Position numbers and translations under genes: made by a program. A stretch of 9,104 bases of DNA, from positions 1 to 9,104 of the forward strand of contig CAZYXP010000160.1 of assembly GCA_964651325.1 (NCBI GenBank), in the 5' to 3' direction. This document shows positions 1 through 6,238 of the stretch, piece by piece. This DNA is from JADFOB01 sp964651325 (lineage in GTDB: Bacteria; Planctomycetota; Phycisphaerae; UBA1845). Under the pieces are notes generated by a model that was given only the letters and a program-made list of their open reading frames with translations, did not search any database and was not told the DNA's origin. The stretch's first letter is position 1. Each line of letters opens with the position of its first letter.

Positions 1-2599
1 CCGCCTCCAACGGTCCCATGTACATCTCATAAAGTCGAAACGTATCCGCGCCGTGCTCGGCGATGATCTCATCGGGATTGACCACGTTTTTCAGAGATTT
101 ACTCATCTTGGCGATGCGTTGGGTGACCGGCTCGCGCGTTTCCTTTAGCACGTATTGGTCGGGGCCGATCTGATCGACCTTGTCCGGGCCAACGATCGTG
201 CCGCGTGGGCCCTGGAATGCAAATCCCTGAATCATCCCCTGGTTGAACAATCGCTTGAACGGTTCACGCGTGGATACGTGGCCGAGATCGAAAAGGACCT
301 TATGCCAAAATCGCGCATAGAGAAGATGCAACACCGCGTGCTCGGCCCCACCGAGGTATAGATCGATCGGCATCCAATGCCGCTCGGCCTCCGGATCGCA
401 GAAACGATCCGCGTTTTGCGGGTCGATGAATCTCAGGTAGTACCAACAGGATCCCGCCCACTGCGGCATGGTGTTCAAATCGCGCACGAAGGGCTTGCCG
501 TCCTGATCGACGTGGACCCAATCCGACGCCCGCGCCAGCGGCGGTTGCGGGAGCGTATCTGCGTCGTCTGCGGCCGCGGTCGGCTTGAAATCATCCATCG
601 GCGGCAATTCGACGGGCAGGGCGTCGTCGGCCACGGCGATCGTGCCTCCGTCCTCGCCGTGCAGCACGGGGAATGGCTCGCCCCAATAACGTTGTCGGCT
701 GAAGAGCCATTCGCGAAGCTTGTAGTTGACCGCTGCGCAGCCCATGCCGTTAGATTCGAGCCATGCAATTGTCTTGGCTTTCGCCTCTTCGGTTGACAGG
801 CCGTTGAGTTGGCAAGGCCCAGTGGGAATCGCAATATCGCTGTCGGCCCCCTCGCCGGCTGCCGGCGGCGAGTTGGCCGCTTGCCCCTCGGCCGTGAAGG
901 CCGTACCCCAACACTCGGGATGGGCTACCGCATGTTCGATCAGTGGCTCAAGGCCGACGCGATCGCGTAGGACGCCGGCCATGCGCGAGCCCAAATCCTT
1001 CGTGTTTCGTGCCTTGGCCGCAATCACTTCGGCATGTTCGGGGAAATCGGCGGCGATACTCTTCAATCCGTCGTCCGCGGACGCCTGCGCCTGTGCGGAC
1101 AACTGCTCGATGCGCTCTTCAATCCATCGCTGCGTCGGCCGCACGACGCACCTGATGGGCAAGTCAAATGCCTTGGCGAATTCGTAGTCGCGCGTGTCGC
1201 CTCCGGGGACGGCCATGATCGCGCCGGTGCCGTACCCCATCAGGACATAATCCGCCGTCCAGATCGGAATCCGCTCGCCGTTGATCGGGTTGATGGCGTA
1301 GGCGCCGGTGAAGACGCCGGTTTTCTCTTTCACATCCGCCGTGCGATCCAAGTCGGAGCGATTTCGCGCCACGCGAATATATTCTCGGACTTGCCCGCGC
1401 TGTTGATCGGTTGTGATCCGATCGACCAGCGGGTGTTCGGGGGCCAGGACCATGTACGTCGCGCCGAACAGCGTGTCGGGGCGCGTCGTGTACACCTTGA
1501 TGCAGTCAACCGGAAGATCGACATGTGGCCGGTTTTCATCGCCGGATGAAGGGCGCTCCCCGGGTGTCCGGCGTTTCCAATGGCCATCTTCGAGGGTCCA
1601 ATGATCGGCCAGTGGAAAAATGACTTCCGCGCCGGTGCTGCGACCGACCCAATGGCGCTGCTTGATCTTGATCGGCTCGGGCCAATCCAACCCGTCCAGG
1701 TCCGCCAGCAATCGGTCGGCATACTTTGTGATGCGTAGCATCCACTGTTTAAGCGGACGGCGAAACACCGGATGGCTTCCGCGATCGCTTCGGCCATCCG
1801 CGTCGACTTCCTCGTTGGCCAGGACGGTGCCAAGAGCGGGGCACCAGTTGACGGGGACTTCATCCAGAAACGCGAGCCGCTGTTGATCCACGGTCTTGCG
1901 GCGTTCCTCTTGGGAAAGCTCGGACCATTCGCGTCGAGCGTTATCCTCTTGGGTGCGAACAATGTCTAGCGACGCGGTGACGCCGAATCGCCCAGACGCC
2001 AGCTCCGAGATGAGTTCGTCGATTGGCCTCGCCTTGCCAACTACGTTTGCGCCGTCGCTGTCCGTCCACTCATGTTGATCGTCGTACCAACTCTCGAACA
2101 TCCGGGCGAACATCCACTGCGTGAACTTGTAATAGGCCGGCTCACACGTGACGATCTCCCGATCCCAATCATAGCTGAAGCCAAACATCCGCAATTGCTT
2201 GCGGTACATCTCGATGTTTTTGCGCGTGGTCTCGGCCGGGTGGACGTTGGTTTCTATGGCGTATTGCTCCGCCGGCAATCCGAACGCATCAAACCCCATC
2301 GGATGAAGCACGTTGAACCCGCGCATGCGCTTGTAGCGAGCGATGATGTCGGTCGCGCAGTAACCCACCGGATGGCCGACATGCAACCCCGCGCCGCTTG
2401 GATACGGAAACATATCCAAGATGTAGTACTTCGGTTTGCGCGCATCGAAGGACGCGTCGCCGGGGTTGGCCGTCTTGAAGGTGCTCTGTTGCGCCCAGAA
2501 CCGCTGCCATTTGGCTTCGATTTCCTGATGGCGATACCGCCCCTTCTTAATACCTTCTACCTTTTCGGCCATAAGCTGATCGCACTCGTGATTGCCCAT
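1..2599 (-). CDS. leuS: leucyl-tRNA synthetase, 3' end cut by the window edge
   Basis: Class I aminoacyl-tRNA synthetase that charges tRNA-Leu with leucine in the cytoplasm and hydrolyses wrongly charged products in its CP1 editing domain. About 866 residues are present. The HIGH motif appears as HVGH at residues 73-76, after FPYPSGAGL. VNWCP is near residue 250. The editing segment TTRPDT is at 371-376, and GTGAIMAVPGGDTRD ends at D471, the position of the conserved editing aspartate (D345 in E. coli). KMSKS is at 831-835. All motifs lie in one frame, so the gene is intact here. HIGH to KMSKS spans about 758 residues against about 570 in E. coli, because of inserts before VNWCP and after the editing domain. 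The cysteines of the E. coli zinc knuckle are absent (GRSDRG in their place). The start is the ATG at 2599; an in-frame ATG at 2572 has no ribosome site and is less likely. The missing part is the anticodon-binding and C-terminal region. Confidence 0.97.
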   Translation of the reverse strand, partial: MGNHECDQLMAEKVEGIKKGRYRHQEIEAKWQRFWAQQSTFKTANPGDASFDARKPKYYILDMFPYPSGAGLHVGHPVGYCATDIIARYKRMRGFNVLHPMGFDAFGLPAEQYAIETNVHPAETTRKNIEMYRKQLRMFGFSYDWDREIVTCEPAYYKFTQWMFARMFESWYDDQHEWTDSDGANVVGKARPIDELISELASGRFGVTASLDIVRTQEDNARREWSELSQEERRKTVDQQRLAFLDEVPVNWCPALGTVLANEEVDADGRSDRGSHPVFRRPLKQWMLRITKYADRLLADLDGLDWPEPIKIKQRHWVGRSTGAEVIFPLADHWTLEDGHWKRRTPGERPSSGDENRPHVDLPVDCIKVYTTRPDTLFGATYMVLAPEHPLVDRITTDQQRGQVREYIRVARNRSDLDRTADVKEKTGVFTGAYAINPINGERIPIWTADYVLMGYGTGAIMAVPGGDTRDYEFAKAFDLPIRCVVRPTQRWIEERIEQLSAQAQASADDGLKSIAADFPEHAEVIAAKARNTKDLGSRMAGVLRDRVGLEPLIEHAVAHPECWGTAFTAEGQAANSPPAAGEGADSDIAIPTGPCQLNGLSTEEAKAKTIAWLESNGMGCAAVNYKLREWLFSRQRYWGEPFPVLHGEDGGTIAVADDALPVELPPMDDFKPTAAADDADTLPQPPLARASDWVHVDQDGKPFVRDLNTMPQWAGSCWYYLRFIDPQNADRFCDPEAERHWMPIDLYLGGAEHAVLHLLYARFWHKVLFDLGHVSTREPFKRLFNQGMIQGFAFQGPRGTIVGPDKVDQIGPDQYVLKETREPVTQRIAKMSKSLKNVVNPDEIIAEHGADTFRLYEMYMGPLEA

Positions 2600-2632
2600 T
2601 TGGGATCTTTGCCGCGGTGAAAACGAGGCAGA

Positions 2633-2661
2633 AGTCTAGCCTCGCCGCCGGGGATTCGCAA
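2633..2661 (-). promoter_or_regulatory. promoter candidate for leuS
   Basis: Reading the minus strand, a -35-like TTGCGA (2661-2656) and a -10-like TAGACT (2638-2633) are separated by 17 bases. This would give a leader of roughly 25 bases before the leuS ATG. Each box matches the sigma-70 consensus at four of six positions, so this is a candidate by pattern and spacing only. No T-box or attenuator-like leader is visible in so short a space. Confidence 0.35.
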
Positions 2662-2710
2662 ACAGACGCACGATCTCAGGGATCGCGACCCAATCGGCAG
2701 CGGGTCCGCA

Positions 2711-2776
2711 TCAGAGCAACGGGCGCGAGCCCGGTGACATCTTTTCAGAGCAGTGGGCGCGAGCCCGCTTACATCT
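2711..2776. repeat. two tandem 32-bp units, each a GCGA-loop hairpin
   Basis: Units at 2711-2742 and 2745-2776 match at 28 of 32 positions, with a period of 34 bp. Each contains a hairpin with the core GGGC-GCGA-GCCC: 2720-2733 has a 5-bp stem, and 2753-2768 has a 6-bp stem with one T-G wobble. GCGA is a GNRA-type tetraloop if transcribed. The pair sits between the outward-facing promoter candidates of leuS and the 2884 gene, so it would lie upstream of both transcripts. The core resembles the hairpins at 3721-3872 and is probably the same intergenic repeat family. Confidence 0.75.
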
Positions 2777-2827
2777 GGCCGGGAAAGGTCCGCAGGCTTG
2801 TTCCAGCGGTTCTGGGCCGATTTTCTC

Positions 2828-2856
2828 TTGTTTCGACATTCGTGCCCGCCTAGAAT
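2828..2856 (+). promoter_or_regulatory. promoter candidate for the zinc-ribbon membrane protein gene
   Basis: TTGTTT (2828-2833) and TAGAAT (2851-2856) are separated by 17 bases. The -10 box matches TATAAT at five of six positions; the -35 box is weak beyond TTG. Transcription would start near 2863, leaving a leader of about 20 bases that consists mostly of the GGAGG ribosome site. The call rests on pattern and position only. Confidence 0.4.
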
Positions 2857-2870
2857 CGAGTGCCATAATT

Positions 2871-2875
2871 GGAGG
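2871..2875 (+). promoter_or_regulatory. ribosome binding site GGAGG that fixes a TTG start
   Basis: GGAGG ends 8 bases before the in-frame TTG at 2884-2886, which is ideal spacing. An earlier in-frame TTG at 2869 overlaps this site and would have none of its own. No ATG is in frame nearby (those at 2891 and 2897 are out of frame). This decides for TTG 2884. Confidence 0.8.
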
Positions 2876-2883
2876 ATCCAGCC

Positions 2884-3720
2884 TTGCCTAATGAAGATGC
2901 CCCTATTGCAACGAAGCACCCCACCCAGCCGGAAATGCCTCAGGGCGGTCATCCGCTGGAAATCGCCGCCCGGCGCGGCATCGGGCCGCTCAGCCCTCAA
3001 GCTGGCGAAATCTGGCATGGGCATGCCCAGCCGTGCGTTACTTGCGGCTTGCTCGTCTTGCGCGATCAACGCGAATGCGACCATTGCGGGCAGGACCTCA
3101 GCGATGACATGATCCAGAAAATGAAAGAACATGCCGGACCCTGGTATGTGCTGGAGCACCTCCGGCCGTTCCCCGGCGTGTCGCTGGATCGAATCATCCG
3201 TCAGATCCGTCGCGGCGTGCTCACAGAAACATCGATCGTTCGCGGGCCGGCCACGGACTACCAGTGGCGGTTTGCGATTGAATCGCCGGGTCTGTGCCGC
3301 TATTTCGGCAAGTGCTGGCGCTGTCATCGCGAGGTGTCCGGGTCGGATACGTACTGTCCGAACTGCCTTTCCCATCTCGCCTTCGAAGCGCCCAAGCCAG
3401 CTGCCGCCAAGGATGTTCCTGAATCTTCCGACGCGATGGTCAACGCCCTACGCGATACGCCTGAATTGATGGAACTATCTGCGGCGCTTCATGCGTCGGA
3501 TGTGGTGCGGCATGAGTCGGTTTTCGACGAGCCGCCGCGGATCGGCGGGATTCGCGCTACCTGGTTCGCTGTCGCGATTCTGATCCTGGTTATCGCCGTG
3601 CTGCTCTGGATAACCCAGGATCGACCCACGGACGTCTCCAACGAGACGGCTTCCGCCAACGTGGCCGCGAGCGGCTTTGTCGCCGCTAGATCGCCGGATG
3701 CGACGGACTTTTTCATCTGA
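2884..3720 (+). CDS. zinc-ribbon / GYF-like / membrane-anchored protein, function unknown
   Basis: A 278-residue protein that I cannot assign to a named function. The order is: a polar, proline-rich N-terminus; a zinc ribbon at about 51-68 (CVTC, ten residues, CDHC); a segment at about 85-131 starting GPWYVLE, with PFPGVSLDRIIRQIRRG and ending near YQWRFA, whose layout resembles GYF_2 (DUF4339) domains; a second zinc ribbon at 144-161 (CWRC, ten residues, CPNC); a charged linker; one membrane helix at about 227-244 (WFAVAILILVIAVLLWIT); and a short tail of about 34 residues. With no N-terminal signal sequence, the zinc-binding part is expected in the cytoplasm with the protein held by its C-terminal helix. 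It may mediate protein-protein contact at the membrane, judging only from GYF-type domains. It is transcribed divergently from leuS. TTG is chosen as start because of the GGAGG at 2871. The coding call is firm; the domain call for the middle segment is tentative. Confidence 0.85.
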   Translation: MPNEDAPIATKHPTQPEMPQGGHPLEIAARRGIGPLSPQAGEIWHGHAQPCVTCGLLVLRDQRECDHCGQDLSDDMIQKMKEHAGPWYVLEHLRPFPGVSLDRIIRQIRRGVLTETSIVRGPATDYQWRFAIESPGLCRYFGKCWRCHREVSGSDTYCPNCLSHLAFEAPKPAAAKDVPESSDAMVNALRDTPELMELSAALHASDVVRHESVFDEPPRIGGIRATWFAVAILILVIAVLLWITQDRPTDVSNETASANVAASGFVAARSPDATDFFI

Positions 3721-3872
3721 GCGGCGGACTCTGGCCCCGAGCCGCGGACTCTAGCCCGCGCGGCGCACAGGCTCGCGTGATACCTAGTCCGTTTGATGCG
3801 CTTCTACGAATGGCCGCGCAAGCTGAAGCATGCGGCTCGGTAGTTGGGTTCGAGCCGCGGGCACCCGCAGCC
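3719..3872. repeat. cluster of GC-rich hairpin repeats between convergent genes
   Basis: A 20-bp tandem duplication (3719-3738 and 3739-3758, 17 of 20 identical) begins on the last two bases of the TGA of the zinc-ribbon gene. The second unit opens a longer copy, 3739-3763, that folds as GCGGAC-TCTA-GCCCGC with one mismatch. A minus-strand copy of the same family lies at 3814-3838 (CGCATGCT-TC-AGCTTGCG). A shorter variant at 3852-3872 contains GCGGG-CA-CCCGC. Both flanking genes end here (3720 plus, 3890 minus), so the hairpins could act as transcript ends for both. None is followed by a T-run, so this is not a canonical intrinsic terminator. Confidence 0.75.
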
Positions 3873-3889
3873 TTACGAGTGACGAAGCC

Positions 3890-4120
3890 CTAGCGGTCGG
3901 TTGGATTGCGGCGGCTGGCCCCGGTTTTGAGTCCGGCGTCCTCGTGCGCGATCCCCAGAATGAGCGCCACGCCAACACTGACGAATGTTAGAATCAGCTC
4001 CTCGCCGACATGGAATCCGAATTCGGCGACCATCGCGGAAAGGACCGTCGCCAACGCTACGCGAACTTTGCGTGAAGAAAAAGGCCGTAGCATGTTTGAT
4101 AGAATGGAACGAATGGTCAT
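3890..4120 (-). CDS. small membrane protein, possibly holin-like
   Basis: A 76-residue protein with two hydrophobic stretches: about residues 20-35 (VRVALATVLSAMVAEFGF) and about 43-59 (ELILTFVSVGVALILGIAHE), joined by a short acidic turn. A basic, positively charged start and the tail KTGASRRNPTDR flank them. I infer two membrane helices with both ends on the same side. This size and layout, and the ILGIAHEDAG-type ending, resemble small phage-type or holin-like proteins, but there is no diagnostic motif and the role is unknown. The start is the ATG at 4120, with a perfect AGGAGG eight bases upstream; an in-frame TTG at 4126 is too close to that site. The gene follows the ATPase-acetyltransferase gene on the same strand after a 155-bp gap that holds a hairpin repeat, so co-transcription is possible but not shown. 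Confidence 0.75.
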   Translation of the reverse strand: MTIRSILSNMLRPFSSRKVRVALATVLSAMVAEFGFHVGEELILTFVSVGVALILGIAHEDAGLKTGASRRNPTDR

Positions 4121-4128
4121 TGTCAAAC

Positions 4129-4134
4129 CCTCCT
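4129..4134 (-). promoter_or_regulatory. ribosome binding site AGGAGG for the small membrane protein
   Basis: Minus-strand AGGAGG lies 8 bases before the ATG at 4120. It is the strongest Shine-Dalgarno match in the window. It supports this short ORF as a real gene and selects ATG 4120 over TTG 4126, which would have only 2 bases of spacing. Confidence 0.85.
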
Positions 4135-4201
4135 TCGCCGGCCCACCGATTGCCGGCAGATATTCTTCCGTGCCCCGAACCCCGTGCCCTGAGGCCCGAG
4201 C

Positions 4202-4229
4202 CCTGAGCCGCGGGCTTCAGCTTGCGCGG
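4202..4229 (+). repeat. intergenic hairpin repeat copy
   Basis: The stretch beginning CCTGAGCCGCGGGCTTCAG and ending GCGCGG matches the minus-strand copy at 3814-3838 at 23 of 25 shared positions and the minus-strand copy at 6174-6201 at about 22 of 25. It can fold as CGCGGGCT-TC-AGCTTGCG, with two G-T wobbles, or alternatively as CTGAGCC-GCG-GGCTTCAG with one bulged T. It lies between the ATPase-acetyltransferase gene and the small membrane protein gene. The preceding bases, about 4172-4203, are low-complexity CCCTGA/CCCGA-like sequence. Confidence 0.75.
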
Positions 4230-4275
4230 TCGTGCGCGGGAACCCATCAACCACCAAGCGGGCGATGCCACCAAA

Positions 4276-5811
4276 CTACCTGGGGTGTTCCGAATCCCTC
4301 GCGCCGATCGTTTTTTCTGCGGGGTCCGTCGATCGTCGAGAACCCGGCGACGCACAAACGCGCAGCGCTCGGCGCACCCGCGCATCACAATGCCAGAGGT
4401 AATACACCGGGCTCATGCCTATGAGCCCTCGAAACGCGCGAGCCAGAAACACAGGTGTCTGTCGTTTGACGCGACGTGCGCCGCCGCCGCCGGTTGTTGT
4501 GGCGTACCATTTTCGTACGACGTCCATCACGACAAGTCGGACACGGCGATTGCAGGCGATCGCATGCGGAAACTCGGGGGCCAACGGATCCACGCCGATC
4601 CGCTTCAGGGCTCGAGCCGCGGCCATCCGCGCCGTCGAAACGGGCACCTGTCCGATACGCCGCATGCCCGCTTTTTCAAAGACGGGGTTCACCGCGCCCA
4701 TCGACGCCAGGCATTCCACGTAGGGCGTGCCCACCTGCCCCAACGTCTTTTCAACTAGGAAATGGCCCAGTCCGCAACCGCGAACATCCGGGTGAATGAC
4801 AAGCCGTCTCAAGATGCGCATGTTCTCATTGAGCCGGTCGGGTCGGCCGGCAAATAGGCCGCGGGTAGCATGGTTGCGGAGCGACAGCTCCAACGGACCG
4901 TAGGCGTAGACGACGATGCCCAGTCGCGTTCCGCTGTGCCCTTCCCGTAGGACGAAAACCTTGTGGACGAACCCAAGCTCGTCCGTGCTTCGGTAGTGCA
5001 TCGCCCCAAATGTTTGGTAGTCCTTCTTGCGACCAAGCTCGATCCGCAGGCGTCGCCTCAGGCTAAATCCCGCGGCGCGGTCCCTCGCTGTCAATGAGAC
5101 GATACCCCGCTGCCCGCCACTAAGGCGAACCACGACATCGGGTGAGAGATCGCGTTCGATGCTTGGATCGTGGCACGCAAGGATCAGGCACAACCCATGA
5201 TCCTTGGTCAGCTTGCGAAGATGGAACGCCAAGGCATGGGCCGCGCGCCGATGTAGACTTGATCCGAACTCATCGCAGAGAATCGGCGCCGCATTCCGCT
5301 GGAAACGTTGGTCGGCCACCGCCCGTGCCAGCCGAGCTCGAAACCGCTCACCGTCGGAAAGCTCGCCAAACGTCCGCAACCACAGACGCGGTTCGCCAAG
5401 CCCGCATCGCGTGAGCAGCTTGACGGATTCGGTCAGCGGGCCCCAAGGCGCGACGGCGTCGATGATCGCCTGTTGGGTGGGAAACTGGATTCGATGGACC
5501 ATTGGCGAGCCTTCGATCTGCCGGTGGATGTCCGCCAGGATCGTGCTTTTCCCCGAGCCTGAAGGCCCCACAATGAGGATCAGTTTGCCGGGCCCCACAG
5601 GAATCGGCCTGGATAACCTGATGTGATAGGGCTCGCACGACATCGGAATGCCGAACTGCCATCCGATGGCCGACATGCGATCGGTGCGCACGCGCGCCGC
5701 AGGCTGACGCTCGATGGAAATGGTCAGCCGCCGGACGAATGGCTGATCGGTTTCCGCCCGCCCGACGGCGTCTCCCCCGCCATTCGTTGATGCCATCGGC
5801 ATGCCCGACAC
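4276..5811 (-). CDS. ABC-type ATPase fused to a GNAT acetyltransferase (COG2401-like)
   Basis: A soluble fusion of about 511 residues. The N-terminal half is an ABC nucleotide-binding domain: Walker A GPSGSGKST at 82-90, a Q-loop candidate in QFPTQQ near 109-114, the signature LSDGERFR at 151-158, Walker B PILCDEF at 176-182 with catalytic glutamate 181, and the switch histidine in ACHD at 214. There are no membrane helices, so it is not a transporter by itself. The second half (about 265-395) is a GNAT fold with the acetyl-CoA loop RLVIHPDVRGCGLG at 336-349 and a later NPVFEKAGM segment. This order matches COG2401, ABC ATPase fused to a predicted acetyltransferase; its substrate is unknown. 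About 115 basic C-terminal residues are unassigned. The GTG start at 5811 is chosen because GGAG (5822-5819) lies 7 bases upstream. GTG 5826, ATG 5802 and ATG 5796 are alternatives; an in-frame stop at 5844-5842 bounds the ORF. The small membrane protein lies downstream. Confidence 0.93.
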   Translation of the reverse strand: MSGMPMASTNGGGDAVGRAETDQPFVRRLTISIERQPAARVRTDRMSAIGWQFGIPMSCEPYHIRLSRPIPVGPGKLILIVGPSGSGKSTILADIHRQIEGSPMVHRIQFPTQQAIIDAVAPWGPLTESVKLLTRCGLGEPRLWLRTFGELSDGERFRARLARAVADQRFQRNAAPILCDEFGSSLHRRAAHALAFHLRKLTKDHGLCLILACHDPSIERDLSPDVVVRLSGGQRGIVSLTARDRAAGFSLRRRLRIELGRKKDYQTFGAMHYRSTDELGFVHKVFVLREGHSGTRLGIVVYAYGPLELSLRNHATRGLFAGRPDRLNENMRILRRLVIHPDVRGCGLGHFLVEKTLGQVGTPYVECLASMGAVNPVFEKAGMRRIGQVPVSTARMAAARALKRIGVDPLAPEFPHAIACNRRVRLVVMDVVRKWYATTTGGGGARRVKRQTPVFLARAFRGLIGMSPVYYLWHCDARVRRALRVCASPGSRRSTDPAEKTIGARDSEHPR

Positions 5812-6238
5812 GCCAGCACTCCGCACGCGACCCGCAGGCGCTCAACCGGCCCGCCAAACAGATACTCAATAAATCTGCTTGCGCAATATGTTTGCCTTGG
5901 TTACAACCGATCGGCGGGTGGCCCAAGTCCTATTGGCCATGGGGAAGCCGATGATTCTCCGGCCACCAGGAATCGAACACCATCCATCAGGACCGCCATG
6001 GCGAGGTGGTTGGGGTCGTTGGTAGAAGCAGGCGTCAATCGGTCAAGATCACCAGCTTCCCCACCTCCAAAAAGGACGTGGACCCGAAAGGATGTGGTGG
6101 GTCCGCTCAATTCCGAACCGTTTGCATTAGCTGGCGCGGCACTGCGTTTCAGCACGCCACACGAACCCGCAGGCCGCGCGACCTGAAGCCGGCGGCTCAG
6201 GGGAACCACGAGTTGTCTAGGTTTTTCCTGTGCGACCT
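5812..6238. other. intergenic region without a convincing gene
   Basis: About 430 bp lie between the ATPase-acetyltransferase gene and the end of cysE. The left part, about 5855-5910, is unusually AT-rich for this window. It contains an inverted repeat CAGAT/ATCTG (5859-5863 and 5873-5877), the palindrome TTGCGCAA (5879-5886) and GCAA/TTGC arms around 5883-5895. These may form the promoter or operator of the 4276-5811 gene; a weak pair TTGCGC-16-TATCTG lies on the minus strand (5886-5859). The middle, about 5900-6170, has short ORFs on both strands with no recognisable domain or good ribosome site. The right part holds the hairpin repeat at 6174-6201. Confidence 0.5.
6174..6201 (-). repeat. 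intergenic hairpin repeat copy downstream of cysE
   Basis: Read on the minus strand, this is a member of the same family as 4202-4229. It folds well as CCTGAGCC-GCC-GGCTTCAGG (6201-6182), eight base pairs with one bulged T. It starts about 37 bases after the cysE stop codon, so it may mark the end of that transcript, but no T-run follows. The second folding seen in other copies (the CGCGGGCT arm) is largely lost here. Confidence 0.7.

Noticed and set aside
1034..1549. A 171-residue plus-strand frame and other plus-strand frames in 155-2620.
   Set aside because: All are antisense to leuS, which is continuous from start codon to KMSKS in one frame.
2711..2776. A CRISPR-like repeat pair.
   Set aside because: There are only two units, separated by 2 bases, with no spacers and no cas gene in the window.
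2557..3375. A 272-residue minus-strand reading frame.
   Set aside because: It lies opposite the zinc-ribbon gene and overlaps the leuS start in another frame. It is a shadow frame typical of high-GC DNA.
3743..3760. An intrinsic terminator for the zinc-ribbon gene.
   Set aside because: A hairpin is present but no T-run follows on either strand, so it is recorded as a repeat with possible end-of-transcript function only.
3873..4388. A 171-residue minus-strand frame overlapping the small membrane protein.
   Set aside because: It is arginine-rich, without domain features, and runs through repeats. The shorter frame with AGGAGG and hydrophobic helices is the real gene.
5966..5983. A tRNA T-loop-like sequence on the minus strand (GTTCGATTCC), suggesting a tRNA or an attachment site.
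   Set aside because: The five bases on each side of the loop do not pair, and no matching acceptor, D or anticodon arms are found upstream.
5901..6209. A 102-residue minus-strand reading frame ending near the fusion gene.
   Set aside because: It has no recognisable domain and no ribosome site, and it overlaps a hairpin repeat at its start. It could be a decayed remnant, but nothing supports a gene.
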